A stretch of 51,674 bases of DNA from Lobulomyces angularis (taxonomy: Eukaryota > Chytridiomycota > Chytridiomycetes > Lobulomycetales > Lobulomycetaceae): NCBI GenBank assembly GCA_027604685.1, contig JADHYX010000135.1, positions 1 through 51,674 on the forward strand, written 5' to 3'. This document shows, piece after piece, positions 12,446 to 23,669 of this stretch; position 1 is the stretch's first letter, and every line of letters starts with the position of its first letter. The translations under genes were made by a program, and so were the position numbers. The notes beneath the pieces are model-generated. The model searched no databases. It had not been told where the DNA came from and saw nothing but the letters and a program-made list of their open reading frames with translations.

Positions 12446-14827
12446 ATGTCTGTAGTCAAAAAAGGTCCTGTATCAAGTAAAGAAGATGGTCTACTCATTT
12501 CAATGTGGACAAAAAGGTATTATTTTTATTTTAATTCTCTATTTCATAATTTTTAATTTTTTTTTTCGTTTTTAAATTAAGATTTTTAGTTCTTAGAGAT
12601 GAAACAATTTCCCTTCATAAAAACTCAGAAACGTTTAATTCCCTTACCCTGATTTCATTAAAAGATATTACTGGAGTTGAAAGAGTCGATCTGAAACCTT
12701 TTTGTTTTGAAATTAAAGTTAGCTCGAAATCGTATTATTTCGACTGTACAAGTGATGAAGAGTGTTATGAGTGGATGGAAGAAATATATCAGGTATTTCG
12801 TTATCGATATTAATATTTTTACTTCCTTTTTGTTATTTTAGCGGTGTCCTTTAAACATGTCAACACCAACTGATTTTATACATAAAGTTCATGTGGGTTT
12901 TGATCAGGAAACTGGCGATTTTACAGTAAAATGCATATTGTTTTACATATTAATTTTTTTTTATTTCTTTAAATATTTGTAGGGTCTACCAAAAGAGTGG
13001 TCAAATTTATTACAAACCTCCAATATATCAAAAGAAGAAATGAATAAAAATCCACAAGCAGTTTTAGATGTTTTAGAATTTTATACTGGAAATATGCAAA
13101 CTTCACTTAATGATTCCATGCAGCCTGTAGCGGAGGATGTCTTTGAAACTTCAACTTATAATGATTTGGATGTTAAGATTACAATAAAGAGAAGTGATGG
13201 TAACATGCAGGGCTCAGCTGTGACAAAGATCACTGCTCCACCTAGAAAAGATATTCACAAACCAGTGCCTATTAGAAATTCTAGCATGGTAATTTTTTAT
13301 TTATTCATATTTTTTAAGAAGCTCGCAAATTTTAGCGCTATAATTCCCCAAATACATCTCCTCCACCTGTTCGTCAACTTGCAAAATCACCACTTCGATC
13401 AATACCTGATAGGAATGAAAATAACATCAATATTATCAATAATAACAAAAATATCAACAACAATAATGCTCCTGCGTTTAATCGCCCAGAAATTGTTAAG
13501 GATGTAATCCCTGAAACGAAAGTGGTGGAAGAAAAGAAGGAAAAAAAAGAAGTTAGAATGTCCACAATGAATGAAAGTCAAATTATGACAAAAATGAGTA
13601 TTAAAATTTTTTTTTTTTATTTATTAAAATTATTTATGTTTTTAGGACAAATAGTTTCAAAGAATGATCCTCTGCTAATTTATACCAAAATAAAGAAAGT
13701 TGGGCAAGGGTATTTTAGATTTTTAAATTTGAACAACGTTTTATATATTTTCAAATCATTAGTGCTACTGCGAACGTATATTTGGCAAAAAAAAAGAACG
13801 TTGAAGGAATCGTTGCAATTAAACAAATGAAATTAGAAAAGCAGCCTAGAAAGGAATTAATTGTCAATGAAATTTTAATTTTAAAGGATTCTATACACCC
13901 AAATATTGTAAATTATATAGACTCGTTTTTAGTAAAAAATGAACTTTGGGTCGTAATGGAATTTATGTCTGGAGGACCACTAAATGAAATAATTGAGCAT
14001 AATAAATTTACTGAATCGCAGATCAGCACCATTTGTTCAGAGGTATTTTTTTTAATTACTTTTTCTCACCTACAAAAACGATTTTTTTTAAAAAAAAAAT
14101 TATAGTCGGCAAAAGGTTTACATTATTTACATTCAAAAAATATAATACACAGAGATATAAAAAGTGACAACGTTTTGGTGGATGCTGATGGACAAGTAAA
14201 ATTATGTAAAGTGGTTTTTTTTCTTTTTTCAAACTAAAAAAAAAATTTTTAGCTGATTTTGGATATTGCGCGAAACTTTCTCCTGAAAAATTAAAGAGAG
14301 CTACAATGGCGGGAACACCATATTGGTAAAACACAAATTATTAAGTGTTTGAAATTGAAAAAAAAATTTTTTAGGATGGCACCAGAAGTAGTAAAGCAAA
14401 AAGAGTATGGGCCGAAAATTGATGTTTGGTCTTTGGGAATTATGGCGATAGAATTAATTGAAAGTGAACCTCCTTATTTAGATGAAGAACCTTTGAAAGC
14501 TCTATATTTAATCGCTACAAATGGTAGGATTTGATTCTCTCTATTCAGTTAATTAATTACATTATTGTAGGTACCCCAACATTAAAAAGTCCTGCAAAAG
14601 TGTCTGCAATGTTAAAAAACTTTTTAGGGAGATGTCTTGAAGTTGACACTAATAAAAGGGCAAGTACCGATGAAGTTTTACAAGTAAATTAATTCTCTTT
14701 TAATTATCATTAATTTATTTATTTATTTAATTTTTTTCAGCATGCTTTTATGAGAACAGCTGGCCCCCTTTCTGATTTGATACCATTAGTTAAAAAAACG
14801 AAGTTGGCCGTTGATAGAGAAATGTAA
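12446..14827 (+). CDS. CLA4: p21-activated kinase, PH-CRIB-kinase (Cla4/Skm1 type)
   Basis: Twelve exons join in frame to 599 residues. The order is an N-terminal PH domain (about residues 10-94, ending [12 protein letters not shown]), then a CRIB motif ([20 protein letters not shown]) that binds Cdc42/Rac-GTP, an Asn- and Pro-rich linker, and a Ser/Thr kinase domain. Kinase landmarks are the lysine in VAIKQMKL, the catalytic loop [19 protein letters not shown], and the activation segment AGTPYWMAPEV; the chain ends shortly after the helix with [14 protein letters not shown] plus CRIB plus kinase is the fungal Cla4/Skm1 layout, used in Cdc42-dependent polarity and septation. The glycine-rich loop is [11 protein letters not shown], so the third glycine is replaced. 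Exon joins around the loop (13646-13709 and 13763) are clean. Confidence 0.93.
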
Positions 14828-15404
14828 AAAGAGTGAAAAACAATTTTTAAAAAAATGTAAATGACTTTTTTTCTTCTTTTTTTTATCTTATTTCTAAATC
14901 TGTTTACATTTAATTTTTTTTTTTTTGGGTAAAATCAAAAAAAAAAAATTAAAAAAAAAATTAAAAAAAAATAATGTTGGATTTGCTTAATTTCTTAAAT
15001 TTTTTTTTCTATATTTCTAAATTTTTCAGAATTTTATGATATTTAGATTATTAAACTAATAAAAAATTAAAAAAAAAAAAAGGATTATTAAACTAATAAA
15101 AAAATTAAAAAAAAAAAAAAGGAGTAATTTTGGAATGGTTTTTACTTCAAATGAGCGATAAAAATTTTCCATAAAAATTTTAGCTAAAATTTGGAATTTT
15201 TTTTAAATAATATTTTCATCTAGAAGTAAAAAAAAAGATAAAATAAAATGAAAAAATTGAAATTAATCTAAAAGTTGAAAATTGAAGAATGGCTTGGAAT
15301 TCTAATGTAAATTTATCTCAGGTAGGTATTTTTTTTTTGTGAATTTTAGTGAAAACAGTTTTGATCAATTTGATTCTGGTCAACATCTAAATGAAAAAAA
15401 AAAG
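14828..15404. other. Convergent intergenic region with A/T runs
   Basis: Spacer between the 3' ends of the kinase and the AlkB-like gene. Nearly pure A and T, with the tandem duplication at 15046-15122. An isolated ATG frame at about 15289 (MAWNSNVNLSQ) followed by a GT donor is visible but has no supported continuation. Confidence 0.55.
15046..15122. repeat. Tandem duplication, 37-bp period, two copies
   Basis: The unit begins gattattaaactaataaaa and ends in an A run plus gg; it occurs at 15046 and again at 15083. Near-identical copies suggest recent slippage or unequal exchange. Confidence 0.75.
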
Positions 15405-16408
15405 TTAATTTTCAAATTCCTCTTTTTTTAATTTTTTACCTATCCAACCAACAGAATTTTCTTCAATCTTTTTTCTACCATCTAAAAGTTTTCTAATTGT
15501 CAAGCTTATTCTTCTAAATTCTGAATCTCTTTTTAAAAAAACATCTCCAACATCAGCTTCTACATTATCTCTAACTAAATCATTATAAACCTGCAAATCT
15601 TCAATTTTATTTGGATCAATTATAAATTTTGCCTTCGTAATGCCATGCCTCCATCTGTATCTAACTTCCTCAGACATAAGTAACATGCTGTTTGGTTCCA
15701 TCCAAACTCTAGTTTGTTTTAAAATGTTGGGACACATATTTACCACATGTTCAGGATATTTTAACGTCATCCACAATGGTGATATTAAGGAGATTGTAAC
15801 TATAACCTTTCCAAATGCTTCTTTATCTTCAAAGTGACTTCTGATGCCCTAAAAAATATTAAAATAGAAAAAGTAAATGAATTTACTAAATTAGTTTACC
15901 ATATTATCAGTGTACTCATTGACGAGAACTTGGTCAGGATAGTCGTTAGGATCTTCACCAAAAAGCCCAAACTCAATGCTTCTTTTTATCAAAAAATCGA
16001 ACGGAGAGATATCCAGTGTAGTGGGAGTTAATATGTTTTCATCTTCTAATTTAGTTGGTTGAAGAGTTTTAATATCACTTTTAGTGTGGTAATACGTTTT
16101 TCCATAGAACTGCTGTCGGCGTTTAATTTCTTGCACAAAATCGTTGGAATCAATTAATTTTATCAGTCTTTCGGATTCTTGCGGAGTAATAAAATTCTTG
16201 ATATATTTTAAACCTAAGATAATTTATTTATATGTATATATTTTTTTTTTTAGAAATTTCTAAGTTTTAATTTTTTTTTTTTGCTTACTTTACCTGGAAT
16301 TGAAATTTGATTCAAATCGGTAACATGTGTTCCCAATTCAGGACTGTAAAAAATTTCTTCTTTCGGTATATTCTTTAAAACTGTTTTCAGTGATTGTTCT
16401 TTCCTCAT
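15405..16408 (-). CDS. AlkB-family Fe(II)/2-oxoglutarate dioxygenase (ALKBH8-like domain)
   Basis: Three exons (16408-16294, 16213-15900, 15848-15405) give 290 residues. AlkB proteins oxidatively remove or modify alkyl groups on nucleic acids using Fe(II) and 2-oxoglutarate. Seen here: the entry strand YPDQVLVNEYTDNMGIRSHF, the distal iron histidine in RYRWRHGI, and the 2-oxoglutarate arginines in FRRISLTIRKL. The spacing resembles the oxygenase domain of ALKBH8, but no methyltransferase or RRM domain is attached. The usual first metal motif HxD reads HFE (HxE) in SHFEDKEAFG, a conservative change that may still bind iron. An insertion of about 25 residues precedes FRRIS. DNA versus RNA substrate cannot be decided. 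Confidence 0.82.
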
Positions 16409-16628
16409 TTTTAAAAAAAAAAAAAAAAAAATTTAAATACTTCAAAATAATTTATTGATTTTAAAAATTTTTTTATTATTATTAAATATCTATAATTAAT
16501 ATTTCAAGAGAAAAATAATAAACAGACTAATGGAAATTTATTATTAAATTACTATTAATACATGGCTATGAATCAGCTGTTATCTTTAATTTAAATGTGT
16601 ATAGAAAGAAAAATGCAATGTTGTTTTT

Positions 16629-18439
16629 TTAATCAAAGTCGGCTAAAATTTTTAAGAACTTTTTAAAAGTTTCTTGATTGTTAACCTTCAAACTTAATTC
16701 TAGTTTATCTCCTTGAAAAATTAAATTAAATAAATACGTTAATATAACGAAATTGCATAAAAACCTTTGCTTTCCACGTTCAAGTTATTTTCGCAATCTT
16801 TTAAATATAAAAAAAAAACAATTACATCAGGTTTAATAAATAAAAAAATAAACCTTTGTATTCCCAAACACCAATTTTTAAATTAATATCTCTTAAATTT
16901 CCAGAGAAATTTTTAAAAAATTCATCAAACAAAACTTTATTTACAGAGTTCTTTAAAATATAGTCATCTTTTTTCTTAGCTGAAAAATTTAAACTGTCTT
17001 CAAGATCATCCGATTTTTTTTTTTCCTCATTCTCAGCAGATTGATCCACGATATTAATAACTTCAAAATTCTCCATTGGATAAACATCATAAGATACTTT
17101 TTCACCAAATTCCGATTTCTCATTTTTTTTTTCGTTTAATGTATTCTTTTCATTTTCCAGTCGTTTAGCAATATTTTTATTTCTTTTTTTTAGCAACCTC
17201 TTTTCCCTTTTTAAAACTTTTTCCTCCTCTTGTTCTTTTACAACTTTTGAATATGATATAGAAATCATTGTCTAAAAAAAATAATTTTTAACTTAATATC
17301 TCAAACTAGTTTTACCAATGGGAAAGCTACAACAAAAATAAAAGTTATAATTGTTATAGCAGTTACAATTTTTCCAAGGATGCTCCTAGGGATGACAGTT
17401 GGTTGTCCCATCAATACGAGCCTGTTACATAAAAAAATAATTTATAAATATAAAAAAAAATTTTTTTTTATTAATACACAGTATCAAATAAAATTGCCGG
17501 AACAGATTGGTACGGTGTTAGTTCACCATCAGGATATAACCAAACATGCTTTTCAAAATCGAAATATGAGCCAGTTCTTTCAGCATAAAATTGCAATGTT
17601 GCGAAAAATACTACCAGTATTGCAAAAGTTGTTACTAAAAGTATCAGACCTTCCATTGCGTCTAACATAGATTTAGTGATCAACCTTAATTTTTCTGATC
17701 TTTTGAATATTTTAAATAGTCGTAAAATTCTAAAAAATCTGAAAACTACAATGGGGTTTAAATCTGAAATATTCGTCAGGTAAGTTACTGGCTGTTCCCG
17801 ATCATAATATAGTGCAACAAATAATTCCACATAAAAAGGAGAAAGTGACAGTATGTCTAAGATGTTCTACAATTTCAGGAAATGGTTAGAAAAATTAATA
17901 ACTGAATTTAATAATAAAAAAAATTACCCAATACAGATTAAATCGAAGATTTGGTTGGCAGAGACAATTCAATATAAACTCAATGGTAAAAACTAAAATG
18001 CACCAGGAGTTTAGAATGTATATCGCCAGTTTGTGTGGATATGGAATCGTAGTTAGTGTAGGTATAGTTAAGATCATTAATAATACTATAAGTGAAAAAA
18101 AAATTAATCAAATTATGCTTTAGTCAATTGTTTTTTTTTTTAATTTATTACCAATTGATAATAGAATTGTAAACGAAATAACGTAGTGAATAATTCTTCC
18201 AGCTTTGTTATGCTTTTTATTTAAAGTATTGAATATGTTAACTTTCCAAGGAGGCATGTTTAAAAGAAGAGTATCATAGGTAGTCATAGTAGTCTAGAAA
18301 AAAAAAAATAAATAAAAAGTCAAAAATGTAAGATCTTTATTACATCTTCTCTTTTTTCAGTGCCTGAGTCACTACATAAAGCAATTGATTTAGGTAAGGT
18401 AGAAGAAATGTGTTCGGGTACAGTGGTTTGTTCAGACAT
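16629..18439 (-). CDS. Voltage-gated (Kv-like) six-helix cation channel with non-canonical pore
   Basis: Eight minus-strand exons give roughly 470 residues: 18439-18344, 18293-18152, about 18085-17929, 17866-17478, 17421-17316, 17271-16854, then two short ones ending at 16629. S1 is HYVISFTILLSIVLLM, S2 ILNSWCILVFTIEFIL, S3 LDILSLSPFYVELFVAL. S4 carries five regularly spaced charges (VVFRFFRILRLFKIFKRSEK), the voltage-sensor pattern. S5 follows (LILLVTTFAILVVFFATL) and S6 is GKIVTAITIITFIFVVAF. Between the pore helix (SVPAILFDTV) and S6 the filter position reads LVLMGQPTVIP rather than TVGYGD, and the intron there contains no coding alternative. No T1 domain precedes S1. The tail is a charged coiled coil. 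Gating by voltage is likely; ion selectivity is open. Confidence 0.85.
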
Positions 18440-18683
18440 TGCTGGATGAGATTGCGATGTTGCTGAATGAGGTTAAAAAATGCAATGCGACTAGCAATTG
18501 TTTGCAAAATTTTCTTGTTGTTAATTTTAGGCAGAAAAAAAAGAAAAAACCAGCAACTTGAATTGTATTTTTTTTTTATCAAGGACGAGACACAAAATAG
18601 TGACACAAATTCTTGTTCAACCAAACAACTTTTACATTGTGACAAATAGGAATTACAACCTTTAAAGAATAATAATCGGAAAT

Positions 18684-18840
18684 CCACCCACTCCACGTAA
18701 TAATAACCACTCATACGCTGTATAATAAATAACCTACTCATACGCATTAATAATGCACTTACTCTACGCATTATAAACTACTCTTACGCAGTATAGTCTA
18801 CTCACAGTATTTCGGCAGTCTACTCTATGCTTTATATAAA
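18684..18840. repeat. Degenerate tandem array, about seven units of 20-27 bp
   Basis: Units share the core ctactcatacgcattaataa with variations: cactcatacgctgtata, ctactcatacgcatta, cttactctacgcattata, ctactcttacgcagtata, ctactcacagtatttcggca, ctactctatgctttata. The array lies about 250 bp upstream of the start of the Kv-like gene. Confidence 0.6.
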
Positions 18841-19090
18841 CCTACACCACGGATAATGGCCATACTAATATTAGAAGAGTAAATATTTTAGAACTTGGTG
18901 TTATTAATTTACAAATTAAGCCATACCATTTCTAGAAGTTTCATTATAGAATTCTTTTCCTAAAATAGACTTAAGTTAAAATAGACTAACTAGTTTAATT
19001 TACTATATAAACAATATTGAATTTCGATAATTACAATCAAAATTACATAGAGCAAAATTTTTCTAAATACAATAATTTCTCTATCTAAAA

Positions 19091-19228
19091 ATGAACTTTT
19101 CATATGTTATTTTAATTGCTTCAATATTCCTAACAACGCATTCCTTATTATTACCATTACCAAATAACTCTACTCCAATAAACGGTGGAAAGCTGTTCGT
19201 TCGAGTACCTATAGTCGTTGAAAACTGA
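19091..19228 (+). CDS. Possible small secreted peptide (45 residues)
   Basis: An intronless frame from ATG 19091 to TGA 19226-19228. The first 20 residues (MNFSYVILIASIFLTTHSLL) form a typical signal peptide with a hydrophobic core. The remainder (PLPNNSTPINGGKLFVRVPI) is short, has one potential N-glycosylation site (NNST) and no cysteines. The frame is too short for statistical support, and it could equally be the first exon of a longer gene whose later exons I cannot identify. Nothing links it to the neighbouring channel gene. Confidence 0.35.
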   Translation: MNFSYVILIASIFLTTHSLLLPLPNNSTPINGGKLFVRVPIVVEN

Positions 19229-20807
19229 AGATGAGAGGAAGAATGGATCAGTAGATTTAATTTAGATTATCATTGTAATATCTTAATATTTTAAATTAAG
19301 ACATTTTTTTTTTTTTTGAGAACAACTTTTTTGTTCGGGAGAGGTGGATGTATAAACTTTTCAATAAATTACCATGATTAAATTAAAAAATCCATTTATT
19401 ATACGTTATTAATAAAATTTATACATTTTTAAATTTACATTAGAGTGGTTAGGACAAAACTGCTGAAGAGCTGATATTAGGAATTATACGTGAAATCTTA
19501 GGTGAAGCAATTGGATGAGGCAATCTAAGCATACATTGATAGAAAAGCATAATTTGATAGAACCAGTTCGAAGTTTCAAAAATAACAGCTTTTAGTTTAA
19601 TTCTACACTAAAATTCTAATCAAAAAGGAGTGACAAGATTCTTATGCAGGCTCCTTATTTGTGAAAATTTTTTTTTAATTTCTGCCATAACACTGGTGCT
19701 AATTCTTTTTTTAACCTGTACAAACTTTCAATTGACAATTGTGTAAATCAAGGTGGTTGCCGACAAACGGAGATATGCTGCGATGCATTTTGTCGGAAGA
19801 AGTTGATTTAAAGAAAATATATCCCAGATGGGATTGCTTGCTTCTGCTTTAATTCACAAGTTCAATTTTTCTTCAAACAACTTGTTACAAGTCAAAATGT
19901 TTTTCTGACAATTCTATGTCCAATTCAGCCACTCTTTGTACAATAACTCTGTAATATCCTCTAATTTCCTTCAAGTTACAGGGTGAAAATATCCTTCAAG
20001 TAACTTTTCCGCTAATAACTGAAACGCTTTTTTAAATACAAAACGTTTTTTTTCCAAATCATTTCCTGATCAAGCAGCTTTAACATTTGTTGAAAAGATA
20101 CAAGTCTATTGATGATTACGATAACTGACCAACTTCATTGTCTTATTCTGGTTCATGGTAAAAAATATGGATTAAGAATCTGTTTTAGTGACATACAAAC
20201 AGAAATAAAAGGTAGGATCACGGTTATAAGTCCTTTATAAATCTATATATTCTTCATGAGTAAATTTTTCATAACTAAATGCAATGGATTATTGTAAAGT
20301 TACTTAATGCAGTATCCTTCTACTGCAAATATATTTGTTAGTAGGAAATGACGAAAATCATTGTTACTAATTAACAAAGGAAAATACTCAGTGCTTTAAG
20401 TAATAGGTAAAAACTATGCACAACTATTTTTAAGTCTGGCTTTTATAGATTGATGGATTATATAATTAGAGCATAATTAGTATGTAAATCAACTCACAAA
20501 AACTAACTATTAATCTGCACTACAATTACTTGGTTTTTGCTTATTTTTTAGCAGACTATATGAATAGCAATTGTATTAGCTCAAGATTTAGTGTTAAAGA
20601 ACTTTCTTACATAAATTCCCCTTAAAAATCGCCTTTGTAGTTCAACAATCTATGACGCACTCTGCTGAAATAGTAAAAAGAATCGTTTTTCTTAATAACA
20701 GTTATAAATATGATAAATACATTAGCAACATAAATTATATTTAGTCCAAAGAACTTGAATTAATTTTAATTTATAGAAAAAAAATTTTTTTTTTTTTTGG
20801 ACACGAA

Positions 20808-22055
20808 ATGTTTTTAATCTACAAATATTCATTTTCGCAAGGTAACAAATACTAACAACATTTCTGTGTTTTTTATTTTATTTTATTTAATGAAATATTT
20901 TAGGTTTTCTAACTGGAATTTTTGTTTCTGCTTCTGTTTTATATTTGGTTTCAAAATTATTTGCAAAAAATAGAATAAAGCAGTTGCAGGAAGTTCAAGT
21001 TTTTTGTCCAGACAACATTCCAGAAAAACTAAAAAAATACATAGAACTAACTGTTTCTGAAGACCATAAACCTGAAACAAGTGAATGGCTTAATTTAATG
21101 GTTGCAAGATATTTTTTAGAATTTCGAAGATTTTCCATTCTTGAAGAGGAATACATCAACTGGATAAACGAAACTTTGTAAAATTCTTTTTTATTACTTA
21201 TTGTTTTTTTTTTTTTTTCAAATATAATTCCCTTTTTTTTCATTTAGAAATGCAAGTGTAGAAGGTGCACTATTCGTGAGTGTCTCATTTTTATTTTATT
21301 CTATTTAATCAAATCTACTAATAGTCGAAACTTGATGTTACAGATATAGAATTTGGAAATTCTGCACCAAGAATTGAAAGTGTACATTTTTTCAAACTTT
21401 CATATAAATTTTTTACATTTATTATTTTAGGTACGTATAATTAAATGCGGACCACAAAAAGATTTGGCAGTGGTATTGTTCAATAACTTTTAGCTTCCCC
21501 TTTAAAAATAGTTAACATATTATTTCTTTTTATCAGGAAACCGAAATGGAAATTGTTTGGGATGGAAATGCCACAATTTCTTTAGATTTGCAAATTTTCG
21601 GAGGAACAGTATATCCATCTTTAGTTCGCTTGACTCACTTAAGGTCTAAAGTGAACTTAAGAGTCCCATCAAAAATGTCAGCATATAAAGTCGATGTGAT
21701 TTTTGGTAGATTTGAAGGGGAAGATTTAGCTGAGTTTACTATTGACATTAATAAGAAAGGTGATAATATTATTGAAGAAAATTTAAGCAAAGTGCTATCT
21801 AAATTGTTACAAAAAACGGCACATGATTTTACCACAGGTAAAGTACTATTTTGATAACTTTCTTTTTTTTTTTAAATCAAAGTGCTCAATTTTTAATTAA
21901 CACTTCAAGGTGTATTTACCTTTGACATTCCGGTTATAAGCACAGTTAAAATGGATGAAAGTGTTCCAGAAGTGCGACATCCACCACTTCAAAGAGTGCC
22001 TTCAACTAAAGATAAAGTAAAAGAAAAATTAAAATCAGCCTTCGGTAAAAGATGA
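20808..22055 (+). CDS. MMM1: SMP-domain ER membrane protein, probable ERMES subunit Mmm1
   Basis: Seven short exons join in frame to about 290 residues. Exon 1 (20808-20841) supplies the start, and exons 1 and 2 together give SFSQGFLTGIFVSASVLYLV. That is one membrane helix preceded by the SF-QGFL motif, which resembles the Mmm1 membrane anchor. An SMP lipid-binding domain follows: WLNLMVARYFLEFRR, DVTDIEFGNSAPRIESVRI, EMEIVWDGNATISLDL, and a final helix LSKVLSKLLQK. SMP domains form hydrophobic tubes that move phospholipids at contact sites. In fungi Mmm1 is the ER-anchored member of the ER-mitochondria encounter structure. The C-terminus (about 45 residues) is basic. Family membership (SMP) is secure; the choice of Mmm1 over other SMP proteins such as PDZD8 or TEX2 types rests on the N-terminus and short length. 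Confidence 0.75.
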
Positions 22056-22261
22056 AGAAAACTTAAGGCTAAAATGGGACTTTTGTATATAAATAGGAAA
22101 TTTAAAATCGTTTTTTCATTTTTTGAAGCTGAACCGTATTTATGATTTAATGGTAATAAAAAATAAACACATGACCATTATCAATCAATTATTTCCTTTA
22201 TTTGATTTTAAATAAAAAAACTATTATTATACAAAAACTACGGAAAATCATATTGCAAAAT

Positions 22262-23281
22262 CTAATTTCCGCAAGATACGGCAGTTTTAGGTTTTTCACT
22301 AATTTCACTGTTAAAATTTATTTCACTCAGTTCAGTAACAACTGTGAATTTGAATTTTTTTTTCTTTTCTATATGAGCTTGCTTTTCTATTTCCATTAGG
22401 AATCTATACAAGTATTTGAGCAGGTTAAAACAGCAAACTGCGTTAAGACAACTGATGCCAGCACCAAAGGAACTTGAAGCCAAAAAAAAATCGGCAACCG
22501 CAAGCAGGTGCAAGGTAGTTGAAAAAGTTAAAAATCCAATCACTTTTAGTTTAAATCTTTCTTTTCCTCCGAAATTTGTTGCTGAATTTAGGATTGATGC
22601 TACTATTAAAATTGAAACAGAAAAATTTATAAATATGATCCACAGTAAAGATATTGTTATTTGAATTTTGAACAATTGGTTTAGTATATGTATAGAATTG
22701 TCGTTGGTTAAAGAATCTGGGTTGATGTAATTATTTATACAGCGGCCGATCCAGAGTAATACAGTAATTGCAACCAACAAAACTGAAACTATTTTAATTG
22801 CTATAATAATCTTGTATCCTATGGTTTCCCTTGTCAATAAATTTAACCTGATGTAAACATCTAGGCAAGTTGAAACAGTAGCAAGTATAGTGAACCAAAA
22901 CAATATCGATGAAATTATTGACAAAATGCAATATTCAAGCAAGTACTTATTAAAAATTATAAAATTTTGATCCCGCAATAAATAGAATAGTAATCTTAGC
23001 TCCAAATACATAATCATTTGAATAATTGATGATATTAATGCAAAAAAGTAAAATTTTTTTAAAATATTCCATTTTTTATATGTTTGAATTTTTCTTATTG
23101 ATTAAAAAAGAAAAAAAAAATAAAAACATTTAATTTAAGAGTTTCTGATATTTTTCGATATGGGAAAATTTTCTTACCTAGCTAACAGAAAAAATTCTAT
23201 TGAGCAAACGCCTAAAACAAAAATTGAAAACGATAAGCAGATATATCGTATGGGTTCAGGTTTAAAAGTGAATATCTCCAT
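22262..23281 (-). CDS. Seven-helix integral membrane protein, family unknown
   Basis: Two exons, 23281-23178 and 23093-22262, give 311 residues. Seven hydrophobic segments can be counted: IRYICLSFSIFVLGVCSIEF, FYFFALISSIIQMIMYLEL, YCILSIISSILFWFTILATV, IIIAIKIVSVLLVAITVLLW, ITISLLWIIFINFSVSILIV, IGFLTFSTTLHLLAVADFFL and CLNAVCCFNLLKYLYRFL. A charged tail of about 50 residues follows (EKKKKFKF near its start). The topology would suit a receptor-like or transporter-like protein, but I recognise no signature motif such as DRY or NPxxY. The first exon remains open upstream to a tctag site near 23353, so the true N-terminus may be longer with another exon. Start ATG 23281 is the first usable methionine. 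Confidence 0.6.
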
Positions 23282-23669
23282 CCAAAAGTCAACGGCTTTT
23301 AAGTGTTCCTTGTCCCAATTCTTTTTTTTTCCATGTGGCAGAAAGTTCTAGATTGTTTTTATTAAAAATTTCATTGGTAATTCGCAAATTGGAAATGAGT
23401 CAATATTCTTAACTTAATAGTGTTTTTTATTCTTGGCACTACGAAAAGGATTTGAAAGCGTTTCACCTTAAAATCTGGAGTATGTAAAACAGAATTTCAA
23501 TAGTAGGCTACTCTAAAATAAAGAAATTACTTACAGATAAACACAGTAGTAGTTAAAAGAATGTTCTGTGAACTACTTTATTTTTTCTAAAATCAAAAAC
23601 ATTTTTAGCAAATTGAACTGGAAAACTTTTACAATTAAGTTATGGTTTTAGGGCATAAATTATTTAGAG
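23282..23669. other. Divergent intergenic spacer
   Basis: Between the seven-helix protein gene (minus) and PPIL3 (plus). The proximal 70 bp may be coding in the minus direction if that gene has an upstream exon. Otherwise AT-rich with no clear element. Confidence 0.5.

Larger units (their letters stand above)
18440..20807. other. Gene-poor 2.4-kb stretch with repeats and small frames
   Basis: The largest region without an evident multi-exon gene. It holds the degenerate repeat array at 18684-18840, the short signal-peptide frame at 19091-19228 and a cysteine-rich fragment at 19683-19811. Other short frames (for example DKTAEELILGIIREILG near 19453, directly after a TTAG acceptor-like site, and a 34-codon frame from 20113) could be isolated exons or decayed genes. 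None could be joined into a convincing model. Confidence 0.5.

Noticed and set aside
14828..15240. Possible origin or centromere-like A/T tract
   Set aside because: A/T runs of this kind occur throughout the window; nothing specific marks this one.
15289..15322. ATG frame MAWNSNVNLSQ with a GT donor
   Set aside because: The only nearby acceptor leads straight to a stop; no continuing exon before the AlkB 3' end.
18340..18771. 143-codon minus frame covering the channel's first exon
   Set aside because: It is in a different frame from the channel's MSEQTTVPEH start and runs through the repeat array; no domain.
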